64,000 nt of DNA from Cupriavidus basilensis (GCF_008801925.2 NZ_CP062807.1:1-64000); one strand, 5' to 3'. Shown: positions 34,727 to 43,303, counted from the first letter of the stretch. Notes: a model not told the origin generated them from the sequence alone. Numbers and translations are program-made.

Positions 34727-36265
34727 TTGAAGCGACAGATTTTCATGGCTTTGACCATCGCACTCACGGTGGTCCTCTGGATGTCCACGCTATCCGTGCG
34801 TCCCCTCTATGAACCCGACGAGGGTCGTTACGCCGAGGTTCCGCGCGAGATGTTCGTCTCCGGCGATTGGGTCACGCCGCGGTTGAACGGCATCAAGTTC
34901 TTCGACAAGCCGCCCCTGCAGTATTGGGCGACCGCCAGCGCCTATACGCTCTTCGGGCCGTCCGAGTGGACAGCAAGGATCTGGAGTGCGCTTGTGGGAC
35001 TGCTGGGCGCACTCGCCGCATGGTGGGCGGCGCGATCGCTCTATGACACGCGCATAGGCCTCGCCTCAGCGCTGGTGCTCATCGGCGCTCCCCTCTGGAT
35101 TCTCGGCTCGAATCTGACAACAACAGACATTGGTGTCGGCGCACTGCTCGGCAGTGCCGCTCTCGTTTTCGCCGTGGCCTACCAGAATCGGGAACCTCGC
35201 TTATACCCCCTGATCTGGTTGTTGGTCGGTCTGGCATTTCTTGCCAAAGGCCTGATTGCCCTGGTACTGCCAGGAATCACGCTGCTGCTATACGGGGCGG
35301 TCACTCGACAATTTTCCGCATTTTTTAGCGCGAGATTCTGGCGCTGGAGCCTGCTTGCGGTGGCCATCACCATGCCTTGGTTTGTCGTGGTGTCCCAGCG
35401 CAACCCCGAATTTCTGAATTACTTCTTCATCCACGAACACTTCGCGAGATTCTCGTCCTCGGTTCACGAGCGGGACAAGCCATTCTGGTTCTTCCTGGCC
35501 GTTGGTGCGGCAGGCGTCCTGCCGTTCATGGGCTTGATTCCCCGTGCTATCGCACTCCGCTCTCGCAGCGCACAGGCAACGCCTGGCTTCGACGCACGAC
35601 TGTTTCTGTCGCTGTGGGTAGTCGTTGTCATTGCCTTCTTTTCGATTTCGCGCTCGAAGCTGCCGCTCTATATCCTGCCCGCCTTACCACCGGTGGCCGT
35701 CTTGCTCGCGTACAGATCCATGACTGCAGCCCGCCCCACACTGGCGGCAAGCTTTCTTGCCATGCCTGTGCTCGGCGTTGCCATCGCCGTGCTGCTATGG
35801 CATCCGACAATGTCGAATGCGGTACTGAAGCTCAATATCAGCAATCCGGCCTCATTGCATACCTGGGGCGCCATCACGATGGGCATTCTGGTCATCGGTG
35901 GCTTCCTGGCCTTTGGGATCGCCCTGCGCGGCCACAGGCTCTGCGCGGTTGCCGTCGCTTCGCTGGCGACGCTGGCCAGCCTTCAGGCTGGCTTGATGGC
36001 GTCTCGGGCGTTTGGGTCCCTCTCCATCAAACCACTTGGCTTGGAAGCCAAGGCGGCGTCCCGCGACAACACACAACTGTTCAACGTGGGCCAGATTGAC
36101 CGAGGTCTGGCGTTTTACGCCGAACGAGAACCGATCATTGTCGGGGCCAGATCCGAGCTGGATCTCGGCTTCTCGGTCGAGCCCGACAAGTGGATTGCTA
36201 ATGAAGAAGCTTTTGCGCAGCGATGGCTGACCCCTGGTCACAAGCTCGCGGTCATGCGGCACGAG
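34727..36265. repeat. Right arm of a large inverted duplication
   Basis: The counterpart of 30790-32345 in the opposite orientation. It covers all but the last 30 codons of the intact glycosyltransferase gene. Arms in this arrangement can mediate inversion of the 2.4 kb between them. Confidence 0.75.
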
Positions 36266-36352
36266 ACGTTTCATCGACTGAGACCGCTGCTCGGCGGCAA
36301 CACAACTGTGATCGGACGACATGGCGTCAACGTTCTGGTGCAAAAACCATGA
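34727..36352 (+). CDS. PMT/ArnT-type glycosyltransferase, copy 2 (complete)
   Basis: A 541-residue membrane glycosyltransferase related to ArnT (aminoarabinose transferase) and other PMT-family enzymes. It has LYEPDEGRYAEVPREMF near residue 25-42, GDWVTPRLNGIKFFDKPPLQYW with the catalytic-type acidic/aromatic loop, multiple hydrophobic helices and a soluble tail ending LLGGNTTVIGRHGVNVLVQKP. The start is a TTG at 34727 or ATG at 34745. It overlaps the GtrA gene by 4 bp (ATGA), which in turn overlaps the GT2 gene, forming a three-gene operon. GT2 would load a sugar onto undecaprenyl phosphate, GtrA would flip it and this enzyme would transfer it to an envelope acceptor. Confidence 0.85.
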   Translation: MKRQIFMALTIALTVVLWMSTLSVRPLYEPDEGRYAEVPREMFVSGDWVTPRLNGIKFFDKPPLQYWATASAYTLFGPSEWTARIWSALVGLLGALAAWWAARSLYDTRIGLASALVLIGAPLWILGSNLTTTDIGVGALLGSAALVFAVAYQNREPRLYPLIWLLVGLAFLAKGLIALVLPGITLLLYGAVTRQFSAFFSARFWRWSLLAVAITMPWFVVVSQRNPEFLNYFFIHEHFARFSSSVHERDKPFWFFLAVGAAGVLPFMGLIPRAIALRSRSAQATPGFDARLFLSLWVVVVIAFFSISRSKLPLYILPALPPVAVLLAYRSMTAARPTLAASFLAMPVLGVAIAVLLWHPTMSNAVLKLNISNPASLHTWGAITMGILVIGGFLAFGIALRGHRLCAVAVASLATLASLQAGLMASRAFGSLSIKPLGLEAKAASRDNTQLFNVGQIDRGLAFYAEREPIIVGARSELDLGFSVEPDKWIANEEAFAQRWLTPGHKLAVMRHETFHRLRPLLGGNTTVIGRHGVNVLVQKP

Positions 36353-36732
36353 ACATCCCATCACGATTTGTACGGTTTCTGGGCGCGGGGGCGACGGCAA
36401 CCGCTACACACTACGCAACACTGATCACGCTGGTCGGTTTCGGGGTTGCAGCGCTACCGGCGTCTGCCGCCGGCAGTGTTGCAGGCCTTCTGACGCACTA
36501 CTGCATCAGCAGCCGATGGGTGTTCACACCAGTCCGACCACAACGCGCCACTTTCGGACGGTTCATTCTCGTTTCCGCGCTGGCGTTCTTTCTTAACTCA
36601 CTTCTGATGTGGGCTGGACTAGCATTGGGGCTTCACTACCTGGTTGCTCAAATCCTCTCGACAATTTTCGTCATGTTGGTCAACTACGTACTCCATGCAA
36701 ATTGGACGTTCATGAATGGAGCGATGCGATGA
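36349..36732 (+). CDS. GtrA-family membrane protein
   Basis: A 127-residue protein with four hydrophobic segments and the GtrA/DPMS-family pattern: FVRFLGAGATATATHYATLITLV, the central SSRWVFTP and VNYVLHANWTFMNG ending. GtrA proteins are thought to flip undecaprenyl-phosphate-linked sugars across the inner membrane. It overlaps both neighbours by 4 bp (ATGA on each side), so all three glycosylation genes are translationally coupled. A start further upstream would run inside the previous gene. Confidence 0.9.
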   Translation: MNIPSRFVRFLGAGATATATHYATLITLVGFGVAALPASAAGSVAGLLTHYCISSRWVFTPVRPQRATFGRFILVSALAFFLNSLLMWAGLALGLHYLVAQILSTIFVMLVNYVLHANWTFMNGAMR

Positions 36733-37850
36733 ATGCCGCCAGCCTGCTGCCAGAGAAGATCTCGGTCGTCGTACCGCTCTTCAATGAAGAAGCTGTCCTG
36801 CCACAGTTTCACTTTCGGCTTCTCCGCGTGATGGATGGATTGGCATCGGACTACGAGATTATCTACGTGGACGATGGCAGCCGCGATCGATCACTGGCGG
36901 TTGCACACAATCTCAAGGCGGCCGAAGCGCGCGTCGGCATTGTCGAGCTGAGTCGCAACTTCGGCAAGGAAGCCGCGCTAACGGCGGGCCTCGACGTGGC
37001 AAGCGGCGACGCCGTTGTGATCATCGACGCCGATCTGCAGGATCCGCCCGAACTGATTCCGTCGTTGATCGAGAAATGGCGCGAGGGGTTCGACGTGGTG
37101 TACGCCACGCGCACTTCCCGGGATGGCGAATCGTTCCTCAAGAAGTTCACCGCGCACTGGTTTTACCGCCTGATGGGCAAGCTCAGCGATACGGAGATTC
37201 CGGCCGACACCGGCGACTTCCGCGTCATGAGCCGTCGTGCCGTTGCCGCACTCGGACAACTCCGGGAGCAGCACCGCTTCATGAAGGGGCTGTATGCCTG
37301 GATAGGATTCCGGCAGACGGCCGTCTTGTATCGGCGTGACGCGCGGGCATCCGGGACGACCAAGTTCAACTACCGCAAGCTGTTGCGTTTTGCCGTGGAT
37401 GGCATCACTGCCTTTTCCACCGTGCCGCTCAAGTTTGCAACCTCGATCGGCCTGCTTGTTGCCGTTCCCGCCTTTGGCATGGCCGCCTTCATCGTTGGCA
37501 AGACGCTGCTCTACGGCGACCCCGTACACGGCTACCCATCCATGATGACCGCCCTGCTTCTGCTGGGCGGCCTGCAACTGGTTTTCCTAGGCGTGCTCGG
37601 GGAATATGTTGGGCGTCTGTTCAATGAAGTCAAGCGGCGGCCGGTGTATCTGGTGGCAAGCTATACGGCGCCGATCGGCCCCGGCACCCCCACCGCTGAG
37701 CCGGGGCAGGTGGCCGCAGCGACACGGGGTGGCACCCCGCCTGCAGCAATCTTTCACGCACCCGGATGCCCGGAAGGCAAAGCTCCTGGCCTCCCCGAGG
37801 CTCCTCAGCGGGATGCCATCCTCACGGAAACCCTTGCGCCAAGCCGATAG
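36729..37850 (+). CDS. GT2-family polyprenyl-phosphate glycosyltransferase (GtrB/ArnC-like)
   Basis: A 373-residue family 2 glycosyltransferase. The catalytic domain starts SVVVPLFNEEAVLPQF, has IIYVDDGSRDRS, the DxD-type IDADLQDPPELI and GDFRVMSRRAV, with AGTTKFNYRKLLRFA (here ASGTTKFNYRKL) leading into two C-terminal membrane helices. It is expected to make an undecaprenyl-phosphate sugar in the cytoplasm for the GtrA and PMT proteins of the same operon. The last 50 residues (Pro/Ala/Gly-rich) extend beyond the usual length of about 320. Confidence 0.9.
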   Translation: MNAASLLPEKISVVVPLFNEEAVLPQFHFRLLRVMDGLASDYEIIYVDDGSRDRSLAVAHNLKAAEARVGIVELSRNFGKEAALTAGLDVASGDAVVIIDADLQDPPELIPSLIEKWREGFDVVYATRTSRDGESFLKKFTAHWFYRLMGKLSDTEIPADTGDFRVMSRRAVAALGQLREQHRFMKGLYAWIGFRQTAVLYRRDARASGTTKFNYRKLLRFAVDGITAFSTVPLKFATSIGLLVAVPAFGMAAFIVGKTLLYGDPVHGYPSMMTALLLLGGLQLVFLGVLGEYVGRLFNEVKRRPVYLVASYTAPIGPGTPTAEPGQVAAATRGGTPPAAIFHAPGCPEGKAPGLPEAPQRDAILTETLAPSR

Positions 37851-37964
37851 ACAGCCCGCCTTCCATGCGCTCTCACGACATGGCCAGCAACTATCGGGAT
37901 CATGACGTTTTCGAAAGAAAGAGCCTCGTATTCAACTTATTCCGTTCTTCGCATCCACCGACCA

Positions 37965-37995
37965 TTGACCCTGTAGTCACTACAGACTATTTACT
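37965..37995 (+). promoter_or_regulatory. MerR-type promoter with 15-bp perfect palindrome
   Basis: TTGACC (37965-37970) and TTTACT (37990-37995) are separated by 19 bp. The spacer starts with CTGTAGTCACTACAG (37971-37985), a perfect palindrome around a central C. This is the layout of MerR-family metal promoters and close in style to the pbrA promoter in this window. It reads toward the zinc-ribbon gene at 38083. No MerR-family gene lies beside it; PbrR (15.5 kb) or a regulator elsewhere may act here. Confidence 0.65.
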
Positions 37996-38082
37996 ACAGG
38001 CATTGGCTGACGCGTAGCAGCGCAAGTCGTCGCAGCACCCGACACCACGGGGCCGCAGCGACGATCCATCCACTTAGGAGGA

Positions 38083-38385
38083 ATGATGGGTTTCTTGGAA
38101 AGGCTCATGGGCCGTCACAGCGGCGGTCATCACGGCGGCGGAAGTGAGCACGGTCGTCGAGGAGGTCATCATGATGGTGGCGGCAGCTACGGCTATGGGA
38201 ATCCTTTGCCACCACAAAGCCCCGCCGGCGTCCACTGCCCCAACTGCGGCACGGTGAGCGCCCAGGGCGCGCGCTTCTGCCAGCAATGCGGCAGTTCACT
38301 GGCTCCGGCGCCGTGCAGTCGATGCGGCACCTTACTCCCACGCGACGCAAAGTTCTGTGGAAGTTGCGGCAATGCCGCCAAATGA
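38083..38385 (+). CDS. Double zinc-ribbon protein with His-rich N-terminus
   Basis: A 100-residue protein with a His/Gly-rich N-terminal part (HSGGHHGGGSEHGRRGGHHDGG) and two CxxC-CxxC zinc ribbons: CPNCGTVSAQGARFCQQCGSSL and CSRCGTLLPRDAKFCGSCG. The His-rich region could bind metal ions. A good aggagga precedes the ATG pair at 38083/38086. The MerR-type promoter 90 bp upstream suggests metal induction. It is transcribed toward czcP but on the opposite strand. No enzymatic motif; a metal-buffer or adaptor role is inference. Confidence 0.75.
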   Translation: MMGFLERLMGRHSGGHHGGGSEHGRRGGHHDGGGSYGYGNPLPPQSPAGVHCPNCGTVSAQGARFCQQCGSSLAPAPCSRCGTLLPRDAKFCGSCGNAAK

Positions 38386-38442
38386 GTCGGCGGCCATAGC
38401 TGCCGCCGCATCTGGCATCGCCATCATTGCGGCCGGGGCCCG

Positions 38443-40932
38443 TCATGGGGATTTGTCGCGATAGGCTAGCAGTCGAAGCGCATTGAACACGACGATCAGC
38501 GTCGACCCCTCATGCATGGCCACGGCGGGCCCGATACCGAGGCCGAGGATCGTGGCTGGCAGAAGGAACGCCACGACGCCGAGGCTGATATACACGTTCT
38601 GAAGGATGATGGCCCGCGTATGTCGGCTTAAACCGACCACAAAAGGTAGGTGTTGGAGGTCGTCGGCCATCAGCGCAACATCCGCCGTTTCCAGTGCCAC
38701 ATCTGAACCTGCCGCACCCATTGCGATGCCCACCGTGGCGTTGGCCATTGCCGGCGCGTCGTTGACGCCGTCGCCGACCATGGCCACTTTGGCTTCCGCG
38801 CGCAACGTCTGGATGGCTTTGACCTTGTCCTCAGGCATCAGATCGCCCCAGGCTTCATCGATACCTACGTCCTTGGCGACGGCTTCGGCTGCGCGCTGGT
38901 GATCGCCGGAGATCATGATCATGCGTGTGATACCCAGCCTGCGCAGTGCCTCGAGGGCAGCGCGCGCCGAGGCGCGCGGCGTGTCCATCAGCCCAATGGC
39001 GCCGAGGTCCCGATCTCCCTGCCTGACGATCATTGTCGTGCGGCCAGTGCTGCGCAGCGTCTGCACTGCGCTCGCCATCGATTCGCTAAGCGGTGCAATC
39101 CCGTCGGCGCCGAACATGTCAGGCTTGCCAATCCAGACGGTCTTACCGCACAACGTCGCCGTGACCCCGCGTCCGGTCAAGCTTTGGAGATGAGACGCTT
39201 CCGGGATGGAACTGCCTTCCAGGCGCTTGCGGCCATCGCGGGCAATGGCCGCAGCCAACGGGTGGTCGCTGAGCGACTCCACGGCGACCGCTACGCTCAA
39301 CAATTCCGCTTCAGCTACTCCTTCGGCGACCATCACATCGGTAATACGGGGGCGCCCCTCCGTCAGCGTCCCCGTCTTATCGAATGCAATGGCTTTCAGT
39401 GAACCCAGGTTTTCGAGCGGCGCCCCGCCCTTGATCAGTACACCCCCTCTAGCGGCGCGCGCTACCCCCGACAGCACCGCGCTCGGTGTCGCGATGGCGA
39501 GCGCGCATGGGCTGGCGGCAACCAGCACCGCCATGGCGCGGTAGAAGGTCGCACTGAACGGCTCATTGATCACTAGCCCTGCAAACAGCAGCAATACCGC
39601 CAGCACAAGCACTGCAGGAACAAAGATCCGTTCGAACTTCTCAGTGAACCGCTGGCTCGGTGACTTTTGCGCTTCGGCCTCGTTGACCATCTTGACGACT
39701 TTCGCCAGGGCGCTGTCCGTGGAAAGGCGCGTCACTTCCACTTCAATGGCGCCGGCGCCATTGATGGTTCCGGCGAACACGCGGGACACGGCCCCTACGG
39801 CATCGGGCTTCCTCCTGGCTGCGGCGGCGTCATCCACGGGCTGCTTGTCGACCGGGATGCTTTCGCCAGTAACCGGCGCTTGATTGACTGCGGAAGCCCC
39901 CTTTACCAGAAAACCATCGGCGGGGAGGCGTTCGTTCGGCCGAACCACCACCACATCCCCCACCTGCAATTCCTCGACGGGGACCTCTCGTACCTCGCCT
40001 TCACGCCGCACACTTGCTGTAGCCGGTGCGAGCGCCGCCAACGCTTCGATCGCCCGCTTGGCGCGCCCCATGGCGTAGTGTTCGAGCCCGTGGCCGAGAC
40101 TGAACAAAAAGAGAAGTAGCGCGCCTTCCGCCCAAGCGCCTAACGCCGCCGCCCCTGCGGCGGCTACCAGCATCAGTGTGTCGATTTCGAACTTCTTTAG
40201 CCGGAGGTTCTCTATCGCTTCCCGAACGGTATAGAAACCACCAAAAAAATACGCGCCGACAAAGAAGGCAACCGGAATCCATGCTGGCAGGCTGCCGAAC
40301 AGCTTACCAACGGCAAATCCGAGACCAAGCAAGGCCCCACAGATCAGGGAGAAGATTAGCTCAGTATTCGGGCCAAACACGCTGCCGTGTGCGTGGGCCT
40401 CATGCCCCTCGCCTTCCCCATGTGCATGATCCTTGACGCCTTCGCGGTGTTCATGGTCTGCATGACCGCTCTTCCGGGCACCGATCTCAACCGGCGCGAG
40501 CCCGCGTTTTGACAGGGCCTGCTCGATCCCTGCCGCGGAGATCCGATCGTTGTCGAATTCGACGCGCGCTATGCCGGAGGCGCTGACTTCGGCCTCGATG
40601 ACGCCGGGCAAGGCCCGCAGTTGGCTAGCTACGGTTCGCGCTCGTCGTTCGTGCCAGACGCCCTTCAATTGCCAAAGCACATGACCAAACCGCGACGAAA
40701 TCACCGCACCCGTGCTTGTCACCAGCTCCCGGATGCGGGCAAGGGAAATCGCTGCGGGATCGTAGTGGACACATATCTGTGAATCGCTATCAACATTTGC
40801 AGTTTTTATATGCGCCGCCTCGACGCCCTCTTTCCCTCTCAGTTCGGACAGCAACCGTTCTACACAGGGATCAGAGGAATCGGGAAGGCCAGGAAGCAAG
40901 ACAGGAATGTCCAGGCGCAGCTTTTCGGTCAT
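38443..40932 (-). CDS. czcP: CzcP, PIB4-type metal-exporting ATPase
   Basis: An 829-residue P-type ATPase. The N-terminus has two degenerate HMA-like folds lacking CxxC, then a His-rich stretch HADHEHREGVKDHAHGEGEGHEAHAHG (about 155-182). The membrane metal motif is SPC (Ser474-Cys476) instead of CPC, and a second signature HEGST is at about 807-811; both mark the PIB4 class. Phosphorylation DKTGT is at Asp518, and the hinge GDGVNDAPAMANA is present. In C. metallidurans CzcP exports Zn, Cd and Co quickly and complements slower ATPases. It lies beside the czc cluster, as in pMOL30. An inverted repeat at 40975-40998 just upstream may control it. Confidence 0.9.
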   Translation of the reverse strand: MTEKLRLDIPVLLPGLPDSSDPCVERLLSELRGKEGVEAAHIKTANVDSDSQICVHYDPAAISLARIRELVTSTGAVISSRFGHVLWQLKGVWHERRARTVASQLRALPGVIEAEVSASGIARVEFDNDRISAAGIEQALSKRGLAPVEIGARKSGHADHEHREGVKDHAHGEGEGHEAHAHGSVFGPNTELIFSLICGALLGLGFAVGKLFGSLPAWIPVAFFVGAYFFGGFYTVREAIENLRLKKFEIDTLMLVAAAGAAALGAWAEGALLLFLFSLGHGLEHYAMGRAKRAIEALAALAPATASVRREGEVREVPVEELQVGDVVVVRPNERLPADGFLVKGASAVNQAPVTGESIPVDKQPVDDAAAARRKPDAVGAVSRVFAGTINGAGAIEVEVTRLSTDSALAKVVKMVNEAEAQKSPSQRFTEKFERIFVPAVLVLAVLLLFAGLVINEPFSATFYRAMAVLVAASPCALAIATPSAVLSGVARAARGGVLIKGGAPLENLGSLKAIAFDKTGTLTEGRPRITDVMVAEGVAEAELLSVAVAVESLSDHPLAAAIARDGRKRLEGSSIPEASHLQSLTGRGVTATLCGKTVWIGKPDMFGADGIAPLSESMASAVQTLRSTGRTTMIVRQGDRDLGAIGLMDTPRASARAALEALRRLGITRMIMISGDHQRAAEAVAKDVGIDEAWGDLMPEDKVKAIQTLRAEAKVAMVGDGVNDAPAMANATVGIAMGAAGSDVALETADVALMADDLQHLPFVVGLSRHTRAIILQNVYISLGVVAFLLPATILGLGIGPAVAMHEGSTLIVVFNALRLLAYRDKSP

Positions 40933-40974
40933 TGTCGCGGGCTCCAGTCAGTCTGAATCGGCATTCACGCCGTT

Positions 40975-40998
40975 GCACACTATTAGCAACTAGTGTGC
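40975..40998 (-). promoter_or_regulatory. Inverted repeat upstream of czcP
   Basis: GCACACTA (40975-40982) and TAGTGTGC (40991-40998), with an 8-base spacer, lie 43 bp before the czcP start. The perfect arms suggest an operator for a dimeric regulator. On the czcP strand TTGCAA and TAATAG could serve as -35/-10 with 19-bp spacing, but this is weak. Confidence 0.45.
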
Positions 40999-41048
40999 CC
41001 CGCATTGCAACAACAAAGCTCAACGAGTCAGCGCCCCAATGCCCCGCC

Positions 41049-41088
41049 GTAATGCGTTGGTAATGTGCCCGCAATCTGAGCGTACTAT
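41049..41088 (+). promoter_or_regulatory. GTAAT direct repeats upstream of the small secreted protein
   Basis: GTAAT (41049), GTAAT (41060) and GCAAT (41071) are spaced 11 bp apart, the same element as at four other promoters here. A TACTAT at 41083-41088 could be the -10, but it sits 34 rather than 38 bp from the first element, so this copy is out of register. It precedes the gene at 41136. Confidence 0.45.
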
Positions 41089-41093
41089 CTTGC

Positions 41094-41118
41094 GGATGAC
41101 AGGATCCTCATGTCATCC
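41094..41118. repeat. Inverted repeat in the 5' leader
   Basis: GGATGACA (41094-41101) and TGTCATCC (41111-41118) form a perfect 8-bp stem around ggatcctca, 18 bp before the start of the small secreted protein. It may affect translation or bind a regulator. Confidence 0.4.
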
Positions 41119-41135
41119 GTCCAGGAACCATACAG

Positions 41136-41417
41136 ATGATTAGCGCCGTCGCATGCTCTGCCTTGCTGGCCTACGCTTTGCCGGCTCCTGCGACCGGTGA
41201 TCGACTCAGCGAGAAGCCGACCCAGTGGCACACCCTCGCCATTGGACATTCAGACACGGGATACGCCTCCCGCGACCAACGGGTTGCCTGGGCGGCCAAC
41301 CCGCGACATCGCACAGCCAAACATCCGTCGAAGCAGGAATCCGCAGCGAGCACACCGGAGCCGTCTTCCAGAGACGCGTCCAGCGCTGTCGCCGCACCCA
41401 AGCCGCCCTGCCAGTAG
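41136..41417 (+). CDS. Small secreted hypothetical protein, 93 residues
   Basis: The N-terminus MISAVACSALLAYALPAPATG looks like a signal peptide; the mature part is Ser/Ala/Pro/His-rich (RHRTAKHPSKQESAASTPEPSS) with one Cys near the end (PPCQ). An aggaacc RBS precedes the ATG, and 11-bp-spaced GTAAT elements lie upstream. No family is recognised. It is convergent with the FlgB-like gene, whose stop is 15 bp away on the other strand. Confidence 0.45.
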   Translation: MISAVACSALLAYALPAPATGDRLSEKPTQWHTLAIGHSDTGYASRDQRVAWAANPRHRTAKHPSKQESAASTPEPSSRDASSAVAAPKPPCQ

Positions 41418-41431
41418 TCGCGGTTTCCCCG

Positions 41432-41854
41432 CTAGGGCCGCATGTCCTGGTAGAGCTTGAGCATGTCCTTGTACTCGTCGGCAGTCTTTTGAATGGAGAA
41501 CCGCATCCGCAGCGCGTTCTCTGCAAACGCCACACGCTCGACGTCCATCTCCACGGTGTTGCCGTCCATACTCGACTGCAGGGGGACGCGATACATCAGA
41601 TCCTCTTCCAGCGCGGGCTTGCTTGCCTCGATGTGTCGCGGCGAAGTCATGGTCATGCCCGCAAAATTCTGGCCACTGCCCATCACCCTATCCAACTCGG
41701 CGCTGAAGTCGATATCGCGCGCCTTGTAGTTCGGCGTATCCGCATTTGCAATATTTGCAGACAGCAGCTCGAACCTCCGTGTGCGAAGTCGCAGCGCTTG
41801 CTCATGAACGCTGTCTTCGCTACGCGCCCATTTTGCGACGTATGGCGTGTCCAT
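41432..41854 (-). CDS. Orphan FlgB-like flagellar rod protein homologue
   Basis: A 140-residue protein resembling the proximal rod protein FlgB: ALRLRTRRFELLSANIANADTPNYKARDIDFSAEL (the conserved rod motif), DLMYRVPLQSSMDGNTVEMDVERVAFAENALRMRFS. The ATG at 41854 (MDTPYVAKW) follows ggagagtaagg and gives the normal family length. No other flagellar gene is in the window, so it is unlikely to build a flagellum. Its place between czcP and the czc operons suggests that it has been recruited or is carried passively with the metal cluster. Confidence 0.8.
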   Translation of the reverse strand: MDTPYVAKWARSEDSVHEQALRLRTRRFELLSANIANADTPNYKARDIDFSAELDRVMGSGQNFAGMTMTSPRHIEASKPALEEDLMYRVPLQSSMDGNTVEMDVERVAFAENALRMRFSIQKTADEYKDMLKLYQDMRP

Positions 41855-42064
41855 CCTTACTCTCCAACTAGATCGGAACCCGCAGCGTATTGCAAAGGCA
41901 GTCGATCTTGCTTCGAGAGAAGCGACCTCTTTTCGTGAGTTTCCCATTACCGGCCCGCAATGTTCGCGCGCACACAGGTTGACGCGTCCGCGCGAAAGCC
42001 ATGTCAATCCACATAACCCCGGTACGTTCCACCTTGTCGTCATCACGCGACGAAGTGACCCCAC

Positions 42065-42108
42065 GTAATTACTTCGCAATCTGACCGTCATCTGCAGATT
42101 TCTATACT
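42065..42108 (+). promoter_or_regulatory. CzcR-type promoter of the porin gene (proposed)
   Basis: GTAAT (42065), GCAAT (42076) and GTCAT (42087) are 11 bp apart and precede a -10 TATACT (42103-42108) by 38, 27 and 16 bp. There is no good -35, as expected for an activator of the OmpR family that replaces it. The 296 bases between the FlgB-like and porin genes hold nothing else of note. Confidence 0.6.
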
Positions 42109-42150
42109 CGCCCCCACCAAATTAATTTCGGGTCTTAATGAGGAGAATCC

Positions 42151-43218
42151 ATGAAGATTAGTCGCATTGCCGTCGCATCCCTCGGTCTGTTCGCTACAAC
42201 CGCATTCGCTCAATCGAGCGTCACGCTGTATGGTGTGGCCGACGCGGGTATCGAGTATCTGAGCAACGTCCCATCGGCTTCGCCCGGTGGCTCGAACCAG
42301 GTTCGCATGACCTCCGGCAACATGTCGACGTCGCGTTGGGGCCTGCGTGGCGTCGAAGACCTTGGCGGCGGTCTGAAAGCCATCTTCGAATTGGAAAGCG
42401 GCATTTCGTTCGACACCGGCGCACAGAACAACAGCACCCGTCTTTTTGATCGTAGTGCCTTCGTAGGATTGGGTAGCAAATATGGTCAACTGACGTTGGG
42501 TCGTCAAACGACACCAATGTATGACACCACGCTGCAACTCGACCCGATGGGCTTCGCGCCGCGCTACTCGCTCTTCAAGATGGATGACGTCTTGGCGGGT
42601 CGCGCTGACAATGCTATCAAGTACCGTGGCATCTTCAGTGGCCTGACGGTCACCGGCCTCTACAGCTTTAGCCGCACCGGCGGCGGCGAAGTGCCGGGGA
42701 ACTACAAGGTCGATCGAAACATGGGCGTATCGCTCATGTATGAAACCGGCGCCCTCGCTGTCGGCGCGGTGTACGACGAGATCCAGGGCAGCACCGTCGC
42801 CACGGCCGACCGCAAGGACCGCCGCGCTCTAATTGGCGCGAGCTACGCTTTCGGACCGGCTAAGGCATTTATTGGTTATCGCTGGTACAACGGCAATGTC
42901 GGTGCGCTGCCGACGAACGGTTCTAACATTTACTGGGCCGGCCTGCGCTATGGCCTGACGCCCGCACTGACGCTGACCGGCGCCGCCTACTACACGGACA
43001 GCCGCAATTCTGGCGCAGACCCGTTCCTGTTCGTTGCCTCGGCAGATTACGCTTTCTCGAAGCGTACCGATGTGTATATGAACGTCGGTTATGCACTGAA
43101 CCGCGGCAACTCGCAGCTGGGCATGAACGGCTACAACTCGACGACCGGCAGCCCGACCAACGTTGTCCCTGGCAAGGATCAGACCGGCGTCGTCGTAGGC
43201 GTACGCCACAAGTTCTGA
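42151..43218 (+). CDS. Outer-membrane porin, Burkholderiales type
   Basis: A 355-residue 16-strand-type general porin. The signal peptide MKISRIAVASLGLFATTAFA is followed by QSSVTLYGVADAGIEYLSN, the usual first strand, then repeated beta strands and a C-terminal VVVGVRHKF ending in Phe, which signals Bam-dependent insertion. It would pass small solutes through the outer membrane. A gaggagaatcc RBS precedes the ATG. Upstream elements match those of czcE and the mgtC-like gene, implying metal-dependent expression; a strong terminator follows. Confidence 0.93.
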   Translation: MKISRIAVASLGLFATTAFAQSSVTLYGVADAGIEYLSNVPSASPGGSNQVRMTSGNMSTSRWGLRGVEDLGGGLKAIFELESGISFDTGAQNNSTRLFDRSAFVGLGSKYGQLTLGRQTTPMYDTTLQLDPMGFAPRYSLFKMDDVLAGRADNAIKYRGIFSGLTVTGLYSFSRTGGGEVPGNYKVDRNMGVSLMYETGALAVGAVYDEIQGSTVATADRKDRRALIGASYAFGPAKAFIGYRWYNGNVGALPTNGSNIYWAGLRYGLTPALTLTGAAYYTDSRNSGADPFLFVASADYAFSKRTDVYMNVGYALNRGNSQLGMNGYNSTTGSPTNVVPGKDQTGVVVGVRHKF

Positions 43219-43265
43219 GCGAGCTCAAAAGAATCGACACTTTCTTGTTAATTCAAGAGAGTTTG

Positions 43266-43292
43266 TGCCTCCCAACCGGGAGGCATTTTTTT
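43266..43292 (+). terminator. Rho-independent terminator of the porin gene
   Basis: TGCCTCCC (43266-43273), loop AACC, GGGAGGCA (43278-43285) and then seven T residues. It lies 48 bp after the porin stop codon. Confidence 0.9.
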
Positions 43293-43303
43293 ATGACAGG
43301 ATC

